Assembly: GCA_046048295.1 (NCBI GenBank)
Contig: JBJOGJ010000009.1
Span: forward strand, 1 to 34,612
DNA: 34,612 bases
Source of the DNA: CBDCWA01 sp046048295
Lineage (GTDB): Bacteria > Pseudomonadota > Alphaproteobacteria > Rhizobiales > Hyphomicrobiaceae
Direction of reading: 5' to 3'
The notes beneath the pieces are model-generated. The model was not told where the DNA came from. It worked only from the letters and a program-made list of their open reading frames with translations, and searched no databases. Numbering within the stretch: position 1 is the first letter of the stretch; each line of letters starts with the position of its first letter. Shown one piece after another: positions 1 through 8,271 of the stretch. A program made the translations under genes and the position numbers.

Positions 1-49
1 GACCCTCAGATTAGGAATCTGATGCTCTATCCTGCTGAGCTACGGGACC
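1..49 (-). tRNA. tRNA-Arg (anticodon CCT), 3' part cut off by the window edge
   Basis: Read on the minus strand from 49 downwards, the sequence gives a 7-nt acceptor 5' strand (GGTCCCG), TA, a GCTC/GAGC D-stem, and a perfect 5-bp anticodon stem (TCAGA/TCTGA) closing the loop TTCCTAA. The anticodon is CCT at 15-13, reading the Arg codon AGG. The T arm and 3' acceptor strand lie outside the window, so acceptor pairing cannot be confirmed. No integrase or repeated 3' end is visible nearby. Confidence 0.9.
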
Positions 50-181
50 GTCTACGTGCGACTATACCAAGAACCAGCCCGCAACGCCACGGGCAAGCAT
101 TGATTTTGGCCACGCGAAGGGCGACTTCTTCCAATATGAGGTGGGGCGGCGCAGTCAGCCTCAGCAACGGCAGGAGAATTC

Positions 182-1474
182 GTGAGCGACCAGAAGACCC
201 ATAGCGGTTCGTGGCCCGGGGCCAGTTGGACTGCGCCGGTCGCCGGCCGCCTCGCGCAGCTCTGGGCCAGCGTGCTCGCGCCCGAGAAGGCCGTCGACGA
301 TGCCTCGCTGCCGCCGGAAGCCGAACCGCCGCCCGTGCCCGTTGTCTGGCTGCTCGGAAAGGTGCAGGCCGGCAAGAGTTCCATCGTACGCGTGCTCACC
401 GGCAGCACGGCGGCGGAAGTCGGATCCGGCTTCAAGCCGTGCACGAAAACGGCTCGCATGTTCGACCATCCCGAAAACCAACCCGTCATCCGCTTCCTCG
501 ACACGCGGGGCATCGGCGAGATCGACTACGACCCCGCCGAGGACATTGCCTATGCCGAGGATCGCGCACACCTCATACTCGTCGTCATGCGTGCGCTCGA
601 TCATGCGCAGTCCGCCGTCGTCGAAGTCGTGGAAGCCGTTCGCAGCCGGCGGCCGGAGTGGCCCGTGGTCGTCGTCCAGACGTCTCTTCACGATGGCTAT
701 CCGCCTGGCGCCGATCACGTGCAGCCCTATCCGTTCGGCATCGCGACCGGGCGCGAGCCGGTGGCAAACCGGGCCAAGGGCGTGCCCGCCGATCTTCTGC
801 GGAGCCTCGAATTCCAGCGCGGCATGTTCGACGCGGTCAGGGGCGACGGCCCAATACTATTCGTCCCAGTCGACCTGACACTGCCGGAAGATGGCTACTC
901 GCCGGCCGACTACGGCATCGATGCCTTGAAAGCGGCGCTGGCGGACGCGGCGCCGGCTGCGCTCGAAGCAGCACTCAAGGCCATTGGCCAACCGGACCAC
1001 GACCTCCGTGCGGCGATGGCTCACCCACACATACTCGGCTATGCCATCGCAGCCGGCGCGGCCGACGCAGTTCCTGTTGCGGGTGCGGTGGCGGTGCCGG
1101 GCGTGCAGGCCAAATTGCTGCACAGCCTCGGGCGCATCTATGGAATCGGCTGGGACCGACAGACGCTGGTGGAGTTCGGCGGCTGTCTCGGATCCAGCGT
1201 ACTCACGCGGATGCTCGCCGTTTTCGGAATCCGCCAGGCTGCAAAGCTGGTGCCCGTCTACGGCCAGACGATCGGCGCCGCGGCAGCGGCGGCAACGAGT
1301 TTCGCTACGACGTACGCGCTCGGAAAGGCGGCGTGCTATTTTCTCGACCGGCGAACGACTGGCCGACGGGTCGACGCGAGTGAGGTCGCACGGACCTATG
1401 CGCAATCGCTGGAATCGGCGTTCCAGATCGCGAAGGAACAGGGCATCGGCGGCGGCAAGAGAGAACAGACGTGA
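182..1474 (+). CDS. P-loop GTPase with C-terminal DUF697-like hydrophobic domain
   Basis: A 430-residue TRAFAC-type GTPase. The P-loop GKVQAGKS lies at residues 59-66 after a hydrophobic strand, threonines at 88 and 90 could serve as G2, and the G3 motif DTRG is at 107-110. The fourth motif is not NKxD: the strand VVVVQ is followed by TSLHD (167-171), so base recognition may be unusual. Residues about 285-395 are rich in Ala, Gly and Val and resemble DUF697 (YcjF-type), a domain that probably inserts into or lies on the membrane. The GTG start at 182 is chosen because AGGAG lies six bases upstream; no better ATG exists. Its stop overlaps the start of the next GTPase gene (GTGA), so the two are surely co-translated. 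The substrate and process are unknown; a membrane-remodelling or stress-sensing switch is possible but unproved. Confidence 0.85.
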   Translation: MSDQKTHSGSWPGASWTAPVAGRLAQLWASVLAPEKAVDDASLPPEAEPPPVPVVWLLGKVQAGKSSIVRVLTGSTAAEVGSGFKPCTKTARMFDHPENQPVIRFLDTRGIGEIDYDPAEDIAYAEDRAHLILVVMRALDHAQSAVVEVVEAVRSRRPEWPVVVVQTSLHDGYPPGADHVQPYPFGIATGREPVANRAKGVPADLLRSLEFQRGMFDAVRGDGPILFVPVDLTLPEDGYSPADYGIDALKAALADAAPAALEAALKAIGQPDHDLRAAMAHPHILGYAIAAGAADAVPVAGAVAVPGVQAKLLHSLGRIYGIGWDRQTLVEFGGCLGSSVLTRMLAVFGIRQAAKLVPVYGQTIGAAAAAATSFATTYALGKAACYFLDRRTTGRRVDASEVARTYAQSLESAFQIAKEQGIGGGKREQT

Positions 1475-3057
1475 GCACCGGAAAGACCCCGAAAAGCGGC
1501 ACGCAGGCCCGGCGGCGCCTTTCGCTGATTGCCAGTGGCGCGGGCATACTGATGGGCGTCGTGTTGCCGATCGCGGTGCTTGCCGGCCTCGGCTGGCTCT
1601 GGCTGTGGGAACGTGGGTACGCAATATACTGGGTCTTCGCGACGCTCGGGCTCACCGCCATCGGGCTGCTGATCAGTCTCATCACCATCAGGTCGCTCGA
1701 GAAGGAAGCGCCTCCAATACCACGGGAGGGCATGGGGCCAGAGCCTGGTGCGCCCGGCTACACGCCTCGCGAGGAGGCGGCATGGAAAGCGGTCCAGGCG
1801 CTCGCCGAGGAGGTCGATCCCAAGGAACTCAAGAGCCGCGAGGCCGTGCTGTCACTCGGCGTCAAGACAGTCGAGGCGGTCGCCCGCAATATCCATCCGG
1901 AGGCGCCCGACGCCATTTGGCGCTTCACGGTGCCCGAGGCGCTGACGCTGATCGAGCGGGTGAGTGCAAAACTGAAGCCGATGATCGCCGAGAGCATACC
2001 ACTCGGCGATCAACTCAGTGTCGGGCAGGTACTGCGAATCTACCGCTGGCGCTCGGCGATCGACCTCGCGAGCCGGGCCTACGACCTGTGGCGGATGGTG
2101 CGCATCATGAACCCGATCGCGGCTGCGACGCAGGAGGTCCGGGAGCGGATCACCAAGTCCATCTACGCCGGCGTTCAGGACGAACTCGCGAAGCGGCTGG
2201 CCGCTGCCTATGTGCGGGAGGTCGGGCGGGCAGCGATCGACCTCTACGGTGGCAGGCTCCGGGTCGATACGGCAGAGCTGGAATCGCACATCAGTCCCGA
2301 AACGCGCAGCGATGTCGAAAAAGCCCAAGCTCCCGCGGAGCCGCTGCGGATACTTGTCGGCGGGCAAAACGGCGCCGGCAAGTCTAGCCTCATCAACGCC
2401 CTTGCCGGCAAGGTTGCCGTAACCGTCGACGTCCTGCCGAACGCTGACGGCTTCATCCCGGTACAGATGTCTCGCGAAGGGCTGCCTGAAATGCTGCTGA
2501 TCGACGCGCCCGCGCCAGCAGCAGGAGATGGCAGCTTCGACAAGCTCACGGCGCAGGCTGGTGCCGCGGATCTCGTGATCTGGGTGGCGGGCGCCAACCG
2601 CGCCGACCGGCAGGCCGACAAGGCCGCGCTCGCCGCAATCGATACCTTCTTCGGTACCAGGCGGGACCGGCGCGCGGCCCCACGGCTACTCGTTCTGACC
2701 CACATCGACCAACTGCGGCCGGCGCGCGAGTGGTCGCCGCCCTACGACCTTGCCGACGCCACCAACCCGAAGGCTCGCTCCATTGCAGACGCCACTGCGG
2801 CAGTTGCTGGCGATCTCGGGTTCGAGACGGACGATGCCATCCCCGTATGCCTCATCGATCCGCCCGGACTCTACAATATCGACCTCGTCTGGGCGAAAAT
2901 CGCGGAGCAGATTCCCGAGGCGAAGCGCGCAAGGCTCGTGCGGATCATGGCTGCGGCGCGCGATGGCGGTATCAACTGGCGGCGCGTTCTGGGGCAGGCA
3001 GCAGGCGCCGGACGGCTGATCGCAGGCGCCTTGAAACACGAGATCATGAGGCGCTAG
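1471..3057 (+). CDS. Membrane-anchored GTPase, two N-terminal transmembrane helices
   Basis: A 528-residue protein with two hydrophobic helices at about 19-41 and 52-74, a long charged, probably helical region (100-290), and a C-terminal GTPase domain. The P-loop GQNGAGKS is at 298-305 and a clear G4 motif THID at 410-413. The G3 motif is DAPA (345-348) instead of DxxG, which may slow hydrolysis. The domain resembles the MMR_HSR1/50S-binding GTPase superfamily, but the N-terminal arrangement is not one I can name. The GTG start overlaps the stop of the upstream DUF697-type GTPase gene, so the two proteins are probably made together and may form a heteromeric pair at the inner membrane, loosely like YcjX/YcjF in layout, although here both carry P-loops. 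The partnership is inference from the overlap. Confidence 0.85.
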   Translation: MSTGKTPKSGTQARRRLSLIASGAGILMGVVLPIAVLAGLGWLWLWERGYAIYWVFATLGLTAIGLLISLITIRSLEKEAPPIPREGMGPEPGAPGYTPREEAAWKAVQALAEEVDPKELKSREAVLSLGVKTVEAVARNIHPEAPDAIWRFTVPEALTLIERVSAKLKPMIAESIPLGDQLSVGQVLRIYRWRSAIDLASRAYDLWRMVRIMNPIAAATQEVRERITKSIYAGVQDELAKRLAAAYVREVGRAAIDLYGGRLRVDTAELESHISPETRSDVEKAQAPAEPLRILVGGQNGAGKSSLINALAGKVAVTVDVLPNADGFIPVQMSREGLPEMLLIDAPAPAAGDGSFDKLTAQAGAADLVIWVAGANRADRQADKAALAAIDTFFGTRRDRRAAPRLLVLTHIDQLRPAREWSPPYDLADATNPKARSIADATAAVAGDLGFETDDAIPVCLIDPPGLYNIDLVWAKIAEQIPEAKRARLVRIMAAARDGGINWRRVLGQAAGAGRLIAGALKHEIMRR

Positions 3058-3134
3058 TGTAGCCTCCTTGAACTGACGTTTGGTTTGGTGGCCAGCCGCA
3101 CGATGCGCGGCGCATGCGAAGGATCGGGTACGCC

Positions 3135-4034
3135 ATGCGGATCGGCCTCGCCGGGGCGGTTGTCACTTGTACGATCGCCGCAGCCTCCATTGCCGCGCCG
3201 GATGCCTTTGCCGACCCTGCCTGCGCGCTCGATGTCACCGAGCGGCAGATGGCTGTCGCGGTGCTGGACGGCGAGACCATGCGGCTTGCCGACGGCCGCG
3301 AGGTTCTGTTGGCCGGTATTCTGGCGCCGCATGCGCTCGATGCCGTGGCGAAGACCGATAATTGGCAGCCGGCGGACGAGGCGCGCAGCGCGCTCACACG
3401 CCTCGTCGAGGGAAAGGATGTCGAGCTTGCACCGGCCGGTGCGCCGGACCGGTACGGCCGCATCCCGGCTCATGTCTTTCTTGCCGATGCCGTGAGCAGA
3501 CCATGGGTGCAGGGCGCAATGCTCGCGCAGGGCAATGCACGCGCATATGCGCTTGCTGCGCGGCAGCCATGCCTGGTCGAGATGCTGGCCGCCGAAGCCT
3601 CGGCGCGCGCCGCCAATCGCGGCATCTGGGCCAAAGCGGCTTACGCGGTACGCAGCGGACGGCAGGCGCGCGCACTCGAACGGCTCCGAGGAACGTTCCA
3701 GGTCGTCGAAGGACGTGTGCTTTCGAGCGGGCGCACCAAGCAACGTGTCTACCTGAACTTCGGGCGCAACCGCTGGCGCGATTTCGCAGTCAGCGTCGGC
3801 CTCGGGGCGCTGCCTCGGGGTCTTGAGTCGTCGTCGCTCGAAGGCCGGACGATCAGGGTGCGCGGCTGGATCGTCGGGCATCGCGGCCCGTTGATCGAGC
3901 TTCCCGACATGAGGCTCATGGAAGTCTTACAGGAAGCGCCGGCGGCCGCTCTCGAAACGCCTCCCGCAACTGACCCTCGAACGATCGAAGTGAGGGACAG
4001 TCGCCTGGAACGGCCTCGACAACCGGATCGATGA
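3135..4034 (+). CDS. Exported staphylococcal-nuclease-fold protein, catalytic site degraded
   Basis: About 299 residues. A signal peptide is clear (hydrophobic residues 4-25, likely cut after AFA). Residues 38-170 follow the thermonuclease (SNase) pattern: VLDGETMRL, then EVLLAGILAP in place of the usual RLxGIDxPE, then DRYGR at 105-109, and a closing NRGIWA. The active-site Arg and the Asp and Glu of the first motif are replaced, while the second Arg (109) is kept, so nuclease activity is doubtful. Residues about 185-270 (VVEGRVLSSGRTKQRVYLNFG) look like the OB-like tail common in alphaproteobacterial members. The start at 3135 is favoured because AAGGA lies upstream; an in-frame ATG at 3114 would add seven residues. 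It follows the GTPase pair by 77 bases on the same strand and may belong to that operon. Confidence 0.75.
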   Translation: MRIGLAGAVVTCTIAAASIAAPDAFADPACALDVTERQMAVAVLDGETMRLADGREVLLAGILAPHALDAVAKTDNWQPADEARSALTRLVEGKDVELAPAGAPDRYGRIPAHVFLADAVSRPWVQGAMLAQGNARAYALAARQPCLVEMLAAEASARAANRGIWAKAAYAVRSGRQARALERLRGTFQVVEGRVLSSGRTKQRVYLNFGRNRWRDFAVSVGLGALPRGLESSSLEGRTIRVRGWIVGHRGPLIELPDMRLMEVLQEAPAAALETPPATDPRTIEVRDSRLERPRQPDR

Positions 4035-4046
4035 CGCCAGCAGCAG

Positions 4047-4781
4047 CTATCGCAAGCGTTGTTCCGTGACCCGAAAATGCTCCATCGGAATATCTCCCGC
4101 GGCGGCGGTACAGTTCACATGCCCTGCTTCGTAGCGTTCCGAGCCGCTCCCGTCCGCAGCGAGCCCGCCCTCCGGTGTGCGGCCGTAGCCGACGGACAGC
4201 GTAGCCGATGACAACCCGTTGAAAGCTCCCGAGCGCTCGGTCCGGCTCACGAACGTCAACGACGCCGAGGCTTCCTGCGTCCGCACGTAATAGCGATGAT
4301 CCTTCTTCAATTCTTCCGCCCTCGCGCCGATTTGTGCCACGGCTGCGTCGACGGCCGGTCCGGCCAAGCGGTAGCCGTAGCGGATCACCTGAAGCTGCAA
4401 TTCGCCGTCAGGCGTGGCGTCGCCAGGAGAGGCATCGCAGTAGCTCAGCGCAAACGTACCCTGATAAGGCGCTTGCAGTGTAAAGACATATCGGATGAAC
4501 CGCTGCGGGACCTTGAGCTGAGTGTCCTTCTTCTCGTACACGAGTTCCTGGCGGATGGCACTCGATGAACTCTCGAGGAGCTGCTTCATCCTGCCCTGGG
4601 ACTGGTCCAGCCTTTCGCCAATCTCGAAGCCCAGCGGATCGAGCTCGACATCGCCGCCCATGATGCGGGCCAGACGTTCGGGCAGCGCCTTGGCTGGCGA
4701 AGCTAGCTCGTTGGCGAGCACACCAGACATCGCCACCAAAGCGGCAAGCGCCGCGGATCCCGCCACCTTGCACAACGACAT
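4047..4781 (-). CDS. Exported protein of unknown function
   Basis: A 244-residue protein that I do not recognise. Residues 1-24 form a signal peptide with a long Ala/Leu/Val core. The mature part begins with a charged, probably helical region (to about 80) containing a Ser-rich LLESSSSAIRQELVYEKKD stretch. It continues with beta-like sequence (QRFIRYVFTLQAPYQGTFALSYCD) and ends with alternating polar strands. Two cysteines in the mature part could form a disulphide in the periplasm. The ATG at 4781 is preceded by GAGAAAGGGAC at normal spacing. It is convergent with the nuclease-fold gene and divergent from the peroxiredoxin gene, so it is probably transcribed alone. No function is proposed. 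Confidence 0.75.
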   Translation of the reverse strand: MSLCKVAGSAALAALVAMSGVLANELASPAKALPERLARIMGGDVELDPLGFEIGERLDQSQGRMKQLLESSSSAIRQELVYEKKDTQLKVPQRFIRYVFTLQAPYQGTFALSYCDASPGDATPDGELQLQVIRYGYRLAGPAVDAAVAQIGARAEELKKDHRYYVRTQEASASLTFVSRTERSGAFNGLSSATLSVGYGRTPEGGLAADGSGSERYEAGHVNCTAAAGDIPMEHFRVTEQRLR

Positions 4782-4855
4782 GGCCGTCCCTTTCTCGCCC
4801 CTCTACTGTTAAATCGAGACGAGGTGCGACGGTCAAGCCGGTGACGCGCCCACAT

Positions 4856-4884
4856 TTGTCTTGATGCGCGTTTTTCGCCTAAGG
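4856..4884 (+). promoter_or_regulatory. Possible sigma70-type promoter of the peroxiredoxin gene
   Basis: TTGTCT (4856-4861) and CTAAGG (4879-4884) are 17 bases apart, about 35 bases before the start codon and before the strong GGAGGAG site at 4911. The -10 match is weak, so this is only a candidate. Confidence 0.25.
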
Positions 4885-4920
4885 TGACCGGCAATCAACA
4901 GATATTTTTGGAGGAGCATA

Positions 4921-5433
4921 ATGCGGGTGAAGCCCAGACAGACCGTTCCACGAGTCGAGCTGCCGCTGGTCGGTGGAGGGTCGATCGTGCTCGGAGCGCC
5001 CCGGCCGGAGAAGATGACGCTCGTGGTGTTCTACCGTGGGCTGCATTGCCGTCGCTGCAATCCCTACCTCAACAAGGTGCAGGCACTGCTGCCGGAGTTC
5101 GAGAAGATCGGCGTGCATGTCGTCGCCGCAAGCGCCGACAGCCATGAGTGCGCCAGGCAATCCGCCGACGCCTGGGGCATCGACAAGCTCGACATCGCCT
5201 ACGACTTGCCGATCGAGACGGCTCGGCAATACGGCCTCTTCATCACGCGCGGCGTCCGTGAGGACGAGCCGGAGCTGTGCATCGAGCCGGCGACATTCTT
5301 CATCGCGCCCGACGGCACACTCATCGCCTGTGTGATCAACTCGCTGACGCGCCTGCGGCCCGCCCCCGAGGACGTCCTCGAGACCGCCGCCCACATGCTC
5401 GAGACAGGCGGCGATCCCAAGGGCGAGGCATAG
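4921..5433 (+). CDS. Peroxiredoxin-like (AhpC/TSA family) protein
   Basis: A 170-residue thioredoxin-fold protein of the AhpC/TSA (redoxin) group, expected to reduce peroxides or act as a thiol oxidoreductase in the cytoplasm, since no signal peptide is present. The strand MTLVVFYRG leads into HCRRC, with cysteines at 43 and 46 at the position of the peroxidatic centre, followed by a helix (NPYLNKVQALLPEFEKIGVHVVAAS) typical of the fold. The CxxC spacing is closer to a thioredoxin active site than to a classic 1-Cys or 2-Cys peroxiredoxin, so the exact reaction is open. A cis-Pro loop (IEPATFFIAPDG) is present near 120. The ribosome site GGAGGAG, four bases before the ATG, fixes the start. 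The gene ends one base before the convergent hydrolase gene. Confidence 0.85.
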   Translation: MRVKPRQTVPRVELPLVGGGSIVLGAPRPEKMTLVVFYRGLHCRRCNPYLNKVQALLPEFEKIGVHVVAASADSHECARQSADAWGIDKLDIAYDLPIETARQYGLFITRGVREDEPELCIEPATFFIAPDGTLIACVINSLTRLRPAPEDVLETAAHMLETGGDPKGEA

Positions 5434-5434
5434 C

Positions 5435-6742
5435 TCACCCGAGATAGTACCCGCCATTGATCGCGTCCCGCCACATCGAGAGCGCGGCGGGCGCGAGACC
5501 GTAAGGCAAGCCGTCCTGGGGGGCGGAATACTTGTGTGCGCCGAGGCCGAACTGGATCACCTTGACCTTCGGCGGCGGGTTGATCTCGGCGAGCCCCGGC
5601 AGGATGATGTTGAAGTAATTGTCGGGCGTATGGTCGCGCGTGAACGCGCAGATGATGTAGATGATCGGCGGCACCGGCTTCACGCCCGGCCCTTCCATCG
5701 CCTTCGGATAGCCCAGATAGCGGTCGACCAGCGCCTGAGTTTCTGCCGGGCCGTAGTTCAGCCGCTTCGCCACCGCCTTCGCCGAAGCCTCGAGTTCCGG
5801 TTTGCAATTCAAGTGCACGACGTACTCTGCCTTGAATTCCGGCAGCGTTTTCATCTGGTCCCACGCCGCGTAGATGTCTTCGATCAGCGCCGGCAGGCTC
5901 ATCAACGCCTGCGGGCCGACCTTGCGCAAGGCTTCGGCACCCTTGTAGCGGGCGACGTCGCGCCAGGTCCGCAAGACAAGATCCGTGAACGGGCTCTGCC
6001 ATTCGTTGCCGTTGACCCGCTGCCAGATGTTGCCGAACGGCGAGTTCTCGATGCCGACGATACCGACCGCGTTCTCGAGCCGTTGCAGCAGCATGTGCGA
6101 GAACGGACCGCCCGTCGAATGACCGTGGACATAGACCGAATATTCGGACGCCGGGAAGAAGCGGCGGCAAAGCGACAGCATTGCCGTCTCGAAGGCGAGC
6201 GGCCAGGCCGCCATCCGGTCGTAGAACATGGTACCGGGCTTGGCCCGCGCCAACTGGAACGTGCCGTAGGTCTTCTTCAGTTTGCCTTCCTCGACCATGT
6301 CGTACTGGTCCGGCCCGATCACCTCGCCGCGCTTCCAGATCGGCATGCGCGCGGTGCCATCGGGATTGATCGTGTCGCCCGGCCAATGGTGGTCCGGGTG
6401 GTCGAAATAGAAGCGGCCCGGGAAGGTCATCGAGATGACGTGATAGCCGCACTTCCGGGCGACGAGCTTCGCCATCTCCTCATGGAAGTGATAGTCCGTA
6501 TCGCCGCCATGCATCAGAAAGATGCCCACCTTCCTGCCGTCCGGCCCGGTTGGGATCCTGGACATATCCTTGGGTGCATAGACGATGGTGCCGATGTCCC
6601 ACTCGAGGCCCGCCGCCTCGATCCGCGAGATGTCCTCGGTCCGCTCGATCTCGATGTCGGGCTCAGCCAATACCTTGTCGGAGAGCGCCCGGAGGGCTGC
6701 TTCGTCGAGCTTTTCAGGCGGCGTCCATGTCATTTGGCTCAT
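5435..6742 (-). CDS. Alpha/beta hydrolase, family unknown
   Basis: A 435-residue protein with the marks of an alpha/beta hydrolase. The oxyanion-loop motif MHGG is at 77-80, the nucleophile elbow GHSTGG at 207-212 (Ser209), and a late His in GAHKYS is well placed as the catalytic base. It is longer than the usual 280-320 residues because of an N-terminal extension (1-50) and a long insert between the oxyanion loop and the elbow, rich in His, Asp and Trp (FDHPDHHWPGDT). No signal peptide is present. The ATG at 6742 has GAAAGG upstream. It is the last gene of a three-gene minus-strand unit, 39 bases after the SnoaL fusion gene, which suggests a shared catabolic task; the substrate, probably an ester or lactone, cannot be read from the sequence. 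Confidence 0.8.
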   Translation of the reverse strand: MSQMTWTPPEKLDEAALRALSDKVLAEPDIEIERTEDISRIEAAGLEWDIGTIVYAPKDMSRIPTGPDGRKVGIFLMHGGDTDYHFHEEMAKLVARKCGYHVISMTFPGRFYFDHPDHHWPGDTINPDGTARMPIWKRGEVIGPDQYDMVEEGKLKKTYGTFQLARAKPGTMFYDRMAAWPLAFETAMLSLCRRFFPASEYSVYVHGHSTGGPFSHMLLQRLENAVGIVGIENSPFGNIWQRVNGNEWQSPFTDLVLRTWRDVARYKGAEALRKVGPQALMSLPALIEDIYAAWDQMKTLPEFKAEYVVHLNCKPELEASAKAVAKRLNYGPAETQALVDRYLGYPKAMEGPGVKPVPPIIYIICAFTRDHTPDNYFNIILPGLAEINPPPKVKVIQFGLGAHKYSAPQDGLPYGLAPAALSMWRDAINGGYYLG

Positions 6743-6781
6743 CGATGATTCGGCCTTTCGCTTAGAGTTTCTTTGATCGTT

Positions 6782-7942
6782 TCACAGAGGTTTGCCTTCG
6801 CTTTCCGCCCAGGCATCCTGCATGAAGATGTTGGAAGGCAGCGTCTCGTCGAGGACCTTGCGCGCCGCCTCGGGGCCGGCGATCGGCAGGCCATCGCATT
6901 CGAGCACGCCGATCTGCTTGAGTGCCGAGCCCTGGTCCCAGTAGAGGTGCTCGTGACAGACCTTGTCGCCGCGGAACTTCACGATGATGACGGTAGCTAT
7001 CTCGACTTCCTTGCCCGTCGGCTCGATGCCGGGGAAGTAGCGGTCGATCACCGCGTCATGGCGGAACTTCGTGTAGCTCTCGATGACCAGGCGGTCTGCG
7101 CCCAACGTATAGGAGATGCGAACCCGGTCGCGCCCGCCAGCGTTCTGATTGACGAAGTGGTACTTATAGAAGCGCTTCAGCATGTCGTGGCCGACGCCGC
7201 CTGAGAGCGTCGGCACGTGGTTGACGTAGGGCTCGTCGATCATCGTCGCCATGGTGGCATCGACGTCGCGCGTCGTGAATTCGTGGTAGGTGTGCTCGGC
7301 AAACAGCGTGACGAAGTCGTAGTAGGGGCCGACGACGCGACGGATCAGCTCGAGCGTGCGCGTATGGGCCAGTTCATCCGCGCGGCGATCGTACGTGTCG
7401 CGATGGGGAATGGCGAAGCCCGGTCCGGCCTCCGGCCAATCGAACACCCGCGAGCCGTCCTTGCGCTTGAGCCGGGTCTTGAGGCGGGTTGCGACATCGG
7501 CTGCAGCCGGATCGGCGCCCGTGCCGAAGTGCAGGACGAACGGGCACGGAGCATTGGCGATGAGGTCCGGCCGGTTTGCGAGCAGCATCGCATCGAACGC
7601 CACCACGGCTTTGAAACCGGCCTGCCCTGCGGCTGCCAGAGCCACCGAACCGCCAGCGCCGTATGTCACCGCTACGACGTCGCCATCCGTTTCGGGCCAG
7701 CTCCGCAGCTCACTGGCTGCTCCGGCCAGTTCGCCCGCATCCAGCACGCATCCGACGGCCAGCACCGAATAGCCTTCCTCGCCGAACAGGTCGGCCCGTG
7801 CCTTGATGCCGTCGTCGAGATCCTCCTTGTCACCGATGAGGAGCAGCCCCGGACCGGTGCCGCTGTCGTGAACGGTTCGGTAGCCGTCCGTACCGCGACC
7901 TGCAGCCGTCAGGTGTATCGCTTCGCCAGGCCTTCTACTCAT
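6782..7942 (-). CDS. Dienelactone-hydrolase-like domain fused to a SnoaL-like domain
   Basis: A 386-residue two-domain protein. Residues about 10-210 follow the dienelactone hydrolase fold (GPGLLLIGDKEDLDDGIKAR, EEGYSVLAV, then the elbow region VVAVTYGAGGS). The Cys of the family motif GYCxGG is Gly95 here, and the His region reads PGFAIPHRDTYD instead of GHAF, so the classic triad seems lost. Residues about 230-386 match the SnoaL/NTF2-like fold (ATMIDEPYVNHVPTLSGGVGHDMLKRFYKYHF, VIDRYFPGIEPTGKEVEI). The start at 7942 is chosen over an upstream in-frame codon at 7996 because GGAGG lies five bases before it. It sits between the small membrane protein gene and the hydrolase gene, apparently in one operon. 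The first domain may bind rather than cleave, with catalysis, if any, in the SnoaL part. Confidence 0.8.
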   Translation of the reverse strand: MSRRPGEAIHLTAAGRGTDGYRTVHDSGTGPGLLLIGDKEDLDDGIKARADLFGEEGYSVLAVGCVLDAGELAGAASELRSWPETDGDVVAVTYGAGGSVALAAAGQAGFKAVVAFDAMLLANRPDLIANAPCPFVLHFGTGADPAAADVATRLKTRLKRKDGSRVFDWPEAGPGFAIPHRDTYDRRADELAHTRTLELIRRVVGPYYDFVTLFAEHTYHEFTTRDVDATMATMIDEPYVNHVPTLSGGVGHDMLKRFYKYHFVNQNAGGRDRVRISYTLGADRLVIESYTKFRHDAVIDRYFPGIEPTGKEVEIATVIIVKFRGDKVCHEHLYWDQGSALKQIGVLECDGLPIAGPEAARKVLDETLPSNIFMQDAWAESEGKPL

Positions 7943-7955
7943 AGCATCCTCCAAC

Positions 7956-8162
7956 TCAGCCCTGCCGGGACTTCTTCTGCGCCCGCCGCGCGGCATGGCG
8001 CTCGCGCTTCTCCGCCCGCTTGCTTTCCTCGATGGCCTGGCGCTCGATTTCGCGCAGGCTTTCCTCCCGCCTCATCTTCCGGGCATGAAATATGCGGCGC
8101 ACACCGATTCCGGCGATCGCTCCGGCGGCAATGGCGATTATCACAGTTGGGTCGAACAACAC
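7956..8162 (-). CDS. Small single-pass membrane protein with a highly charged tail
   Basis: Sixty-eight residues: one hydrophobic helix at about 6-23 (VIIAIAAGAIAGIGV), then a continuous run of Arg, Lys and Glu with Ala, probably a cytoplasmic helix or coiled coil. The start is a GTG at 8162 with GGGAG eight bases upstream. The stop is 13 bases before the SnoaL fusion gene start, so it is probably the first gene of that unit. It is too short and biased in composition to assign to a family. It could be a false call, but the ribosome site and spacing support it. Confidence 0.6.
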   Translation of the reverse strand: MLFDPTVIIAIAAGAIAGIGVRRIFHARKMRREESLREIERQAIEESKRAEKRERHAARRAQKKSRQG

Positions 8163-8271
8163 GATCTGGCTCCCGCTCTGGCCTGCCTCATGGGGTTGTC
8201 ATTGGTAGGCTCTCCGCGCATTGTGGCGCGTCCTGCCAGCGATACTCAATCCCTGATACTACGGAAACCGT

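Noticed and set aside
1..181. tRNA-linked genomic island boundary
   Set aside because: The tRNA 3' end, where integration would occur, points away from the window; no integrase, direct repeat or composition change is seen.
5534..6748. Long open frame on plus opposite the alpha/beta hydrolase gene
   Set aside because: An antisense shadow; composition is biased and no motif is visible, whereas the minus strand has MHGG and GHSTGG.
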